Assembly (NCBI GenBank): GCA_008921705.1 | Contig: VFFE01007669.1 | Location: 3,921,601-3,985,600, forward strand | Direction of reading: 5' to 3' | From: Burhinus oedicnemus | Lineage: Eukaryota; Chordata; Aves; Charadriiformes; Burhinidae | DNA length: 64,000 nucleotides | Part shown: positions 61,301-64,000 of the stretch, one piece after another | Layout of the letters: the number at the start of each line of letters is the position of its first letter | Position numbering within the stretch: position 1 is the stretch's first letter | Made by a program: the position numbers and the translations under genes | The notes under the pieces: model-generated | Told to the model about the DNA's origin: nothing | Database searches by the model: none | The model's input: the letters and a program-made list of their open reading frames with translations, nothing else

Positions 61301-63738
61301 GCCTCACCTGAGGGGTTTAAACCGTGATTTAACAGCCGTGTGTCTTCTTACTAATGGGCCTTTGCGCCCTCTTGGCTGCGTGGTGGTCTGGGAAAGGGGC
61401 GCTGCGGCCTCTGCCAGCCCTTCGCGCCCTGCGCTGTGTCACGGCGTGCGAAGGAGAGGGGGGATAGCGCTCAGGAAAAAGAGGAACAACATCCACAAAA
61501 CCCAAACCAAAACAGAGGAAAAACGGGGCTTCTGTGTTTACAGATATACTCCCGATTGGTCAACAATGAACACAATACATGTCTTCATTGGTTGAAAAAG
61601 TACTTGGGCCATATGTCACACTAAATCACTTTACCGGCTGTTAGGGTATTAATGCAACATGTAAGGTACCAAACAGTGATATTTAATAGTTTCTTGTCCT
61701 ACTCGGGTGGAAATACCCAGAATGTTAGCAAAAAAGTCAGTTAAGAGTGATTATAAGCGTTTCTCATAAACTTACTGCAGTGTAGATGTTGAATCCTGCA
61801 ATTCAAAATTGTATACAATACAGTACAATAGTGGATCTGGCCCTATATCGTTTGTTTCTTTTATTGTGGATACTTGTATTTGCCCCTTGAATTTGTCTTA
61901 TGAAATCAACTCTTCAGTATTGCTTGGTTTCCTTTAAATGTGCCTTGTACCTGGGACTTGTCCATGACTTGGTAGCAGGGATCGATATCCAATGGCCTCC
62001 GCTAAAGCAGGAATCGTTTTGCTGTTTCTATCATATTAATCCATTCAGTGCTTTGCTGGATTGCTTGGAGCCTCCCATTAGAGAGCTGAAGATACCATAA
62101 TGAATTAAGGGCTTTTTTGTTGTTGTTGTTGCATTGAAATACAGAAAATGTTGATTCATTCTACCTCCAGAGGCAATTTTCTGAGCAGTGACTACACCAA
62201 TAATACGTAAAAATGAAGCAGTAGTTCAGGATTAGACTGCTTCATCTGGTTTGTAATGAGACTGTACCTCCATCTTGTGCCAAAAAATGAAAGGCTTGTT
62301 CTGTTCTGGTCAGGGCATGGTGGCTAATGGGGCAAACTAACAACTTGTCTGTCTTCGCAATCCTTCTACAAATACAGGTTGCTGACAGTTTTTGCTTTAT
62401 CATTGCTTGTAGGCCTGCCTCAGAAGCACCAAATAGTAGCTCATGCTACTCAAGTTTGTTGTAGTTTGGGTCTCCTACTTATGAATTGCTGTGCTTAAAA
62501 CCAATTTATAATGGCGTCTCAGTTGTGAGCCAGCACTAGTTTAAAGCAGTGCCTACAAGCAGTAAGCTGGATATTTGTAAGTTGTTGTTGCCATTTCTTA
62601 TGATAGCTCTGGATTGGCTTCATCTTTTATGCCTCTGTGTTACTGTCTTGATGCCTGATGTTTCAACTTACAGGCATGCCTTAAAAACTGGCCTACTGCC
62701 TAAAGTTGTCTTTGGACAGCAGTCCCCAGCCAGAAGATGTGGCAAAGGCTGTCAGAGGCTAAATAAATCATTACACTTTGTAAGCTAGAGCCCATTCTCA
62801 ATAATGTAAACAGTGAGCACTTTTCTCAGGCAAAATCATGCAGGATGAGCAGTCACAGAAGTAACCATGGATAAAGAATGGTGGATAATTCTTTAAATGC
62901 TGTGTTCAGAGCAGAACAAACCCTCTTTGTTTACCAAAAGGCGTTTTCTTGGTCTTGTTTAAACTACTGATCAGATACTGATCCATGTAACTATGTTCTG
63001 TTAAAATATTGGAGAATATTTTGAATTCTCTTTCTCTCTTCTCCCCCCACCTCATCCATTTTTAAAACCTGTTTCTCTCATTGGTGATCTTCTGTGGGCT
63101 TACTGTGATCTGATCCAGTGTGACACTAGCTGGAGTTCTGATGTGCCAATTTCTGTAAATTCTTATGCAAACCAAACAGGAGAAATGTATTATTTTTGTC
63201 ATTTGGCATTTTTCTACTCATATTCCTGCTTATGGATGTTCCTGAAATTATAATACTTCTGGATCCATAATTTAAATGGGATAGAACAAATCAGACTTCA
63301 AGATAATTGAAAACATAGCATTTAGTTTTAACCTAAGCAATTACTTCCCCTCCCCCCCAGTTTAAGGGTTAATAAGATAATTAGAAACATAGCATTCTTG
63401 CAGGGTGTTCCATAGAAAGACTTGTTGGTTTGTTAAGGTGCTACTATAAATAACCCCTTACTGGAAGTCTCTGTTCTTGGTTGCTGCATGTACTGGTGCT
63501 TTTTTCCTTTTCCTCCCTTTCCTTCAAAATAGGTGCATCATAGATTAAGAAAGAAACTTAAGTTGCCAGGTACGGATATCCACAGAATATCTGTTTTGTT
63601 TTCTCTCAGTAGTTTATATGCTTTGCTATGATGCCTGCACGGTCATCTGGTCTATCTAACCGTATCTCTTTTCAGCTTGTGTACTTACTCTGCACAAAGG
63701 CTTGTCGTTTAGTCAGTAAGTTTAGCTGCTTTTGCTAT
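61301..63738. other. Intergenic DNA upstream of PDK1
   Basis: No coding exon, RNA gene or mobile element recognised before the LTR at 63739. From the human gene order ITGA6 would be expected farther right, outside the window. Confidence 0.55.
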
Positions 63739-64000
63739 TGTCGTGGTTTAACCCCGGCTGGCAACTAAGCATCCCTGATGGGATGAGGGAGAGAAGCAGA
63801 AGAGTAAACGTGAGAAAACTCATGGGTTGAGATAAAGACAGTTCAATAAGTAAAGCAAAAGCCACACACGCAAGCAAAGCAAAACAAGGAATTCGTTCAC
63901 CACTTCCCATCGGCAGGCAGGTTGTTCAGCCATCTCCAGGAAAGCAGGGCTGCATCACATGTAACAGTTACTTGAGAAGATAAAACACCATAACTCCAAA
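63739..64000 (-). mobile_element. Avian ERV LTR, cut by the window end
   Basis: Begins with the terminal TGTCGTGGTTTAACC at 63739 and continues with GGCAACTAAGCA and GGTTGAGATAAAGACAGTT, the reverse complement of a common avian ERV LTR 3' part. On the - strand the A/T-rich polyadenylation-like part precedes the TTAAACCACGACA end. Whether it is a solo LTR or part of a provirus cannot be seen; no retroviral gene is in the window. Confidence 0.8.

Noticed and set aside
1..64000. CRISPR arrays, operons, tRNA or rRNA genes
   Set aside because: The window is vertebrate intron-rich DNA. I saw no regularly spaced repeats and no tRNA-like or rRNA-like sequence.

Overview
The window is vertebrate nuclear DNA, almost certainly from a bird. 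It has long introns with GT-AG junctions, CpG-island promoters, several CR1 LINE fragments with the typical avian 3' end, and the start of a bird-type ERV LTR at the right edge. It holds two complete protein-coding genes that converge tail to tail.

Left two thirds (about 0.4-45.3 kb, + strand): a gene of the neurabin/spinophilin family (PPP1R9). I assembled 18 coding exons whose phases all agree, giving a 1373-residue protein. In order it has an N-terminal actin-binding-type region, a KVKF PP1-docking motif, a PDZ domain, a coiled coil, a neurabin-type linker, a SAM domain and a basic C-terminal helix. It is not neurabin-1 (PPP1R9A) and not spinophilin (PPP1R9B). It appears to be a third paralogue, and from memory of the human map no such gene sits next to human PDK1.

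Middle (about 45-48.4 kb): the two 3' ends. Neurabin-like poly(A) signals are at 44101 and 45271. Candidate PDK1 poly(A) signals on the - strand lie at 48262, 47510, 47225 and 45538.

Right third (about 48.4-61.3 kb, - strand): PDK1, mitochondrial pyruvate dehydrogenase kinase 1, with 11 coding exons and 408 residues, driven from a CpG island at about 60.2-61.3 kb. From 61.3 to 63.7 kb I see no gene, and at 63739 an ERV-type LTR begins and runs off the window.

The most interesting result is evolutionary. In human, ITGA3-PDK2 converges on SAMD14-PPP1R9B (17q21). Here PDK1, whose human neighbour is ITGA6, converges on a single gene that carries both a spinophilin-like front half and a SAMD14-like back half. 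This looks like a retained 2R ohnologue that kept the ancestral fused structure, while the spinophilin copy appears to have split into PPP1R9B plus SAMD14. Other points of note are a near-perfect 86-bp inverted repeat with a 0.7-kb spacer in intron 1 of the CDS, a strong splice donor pointing the other way out of the neurabin-like promoter, overlapping uORFs that depend on acceptor choice, an 80-nt intron, a NAGNAG acceptor, and an ancient L3/CR1-like LINE fossil in PDK1 intron 2.

All homology calls rest on reading and recalled family sequences; no database search was run.
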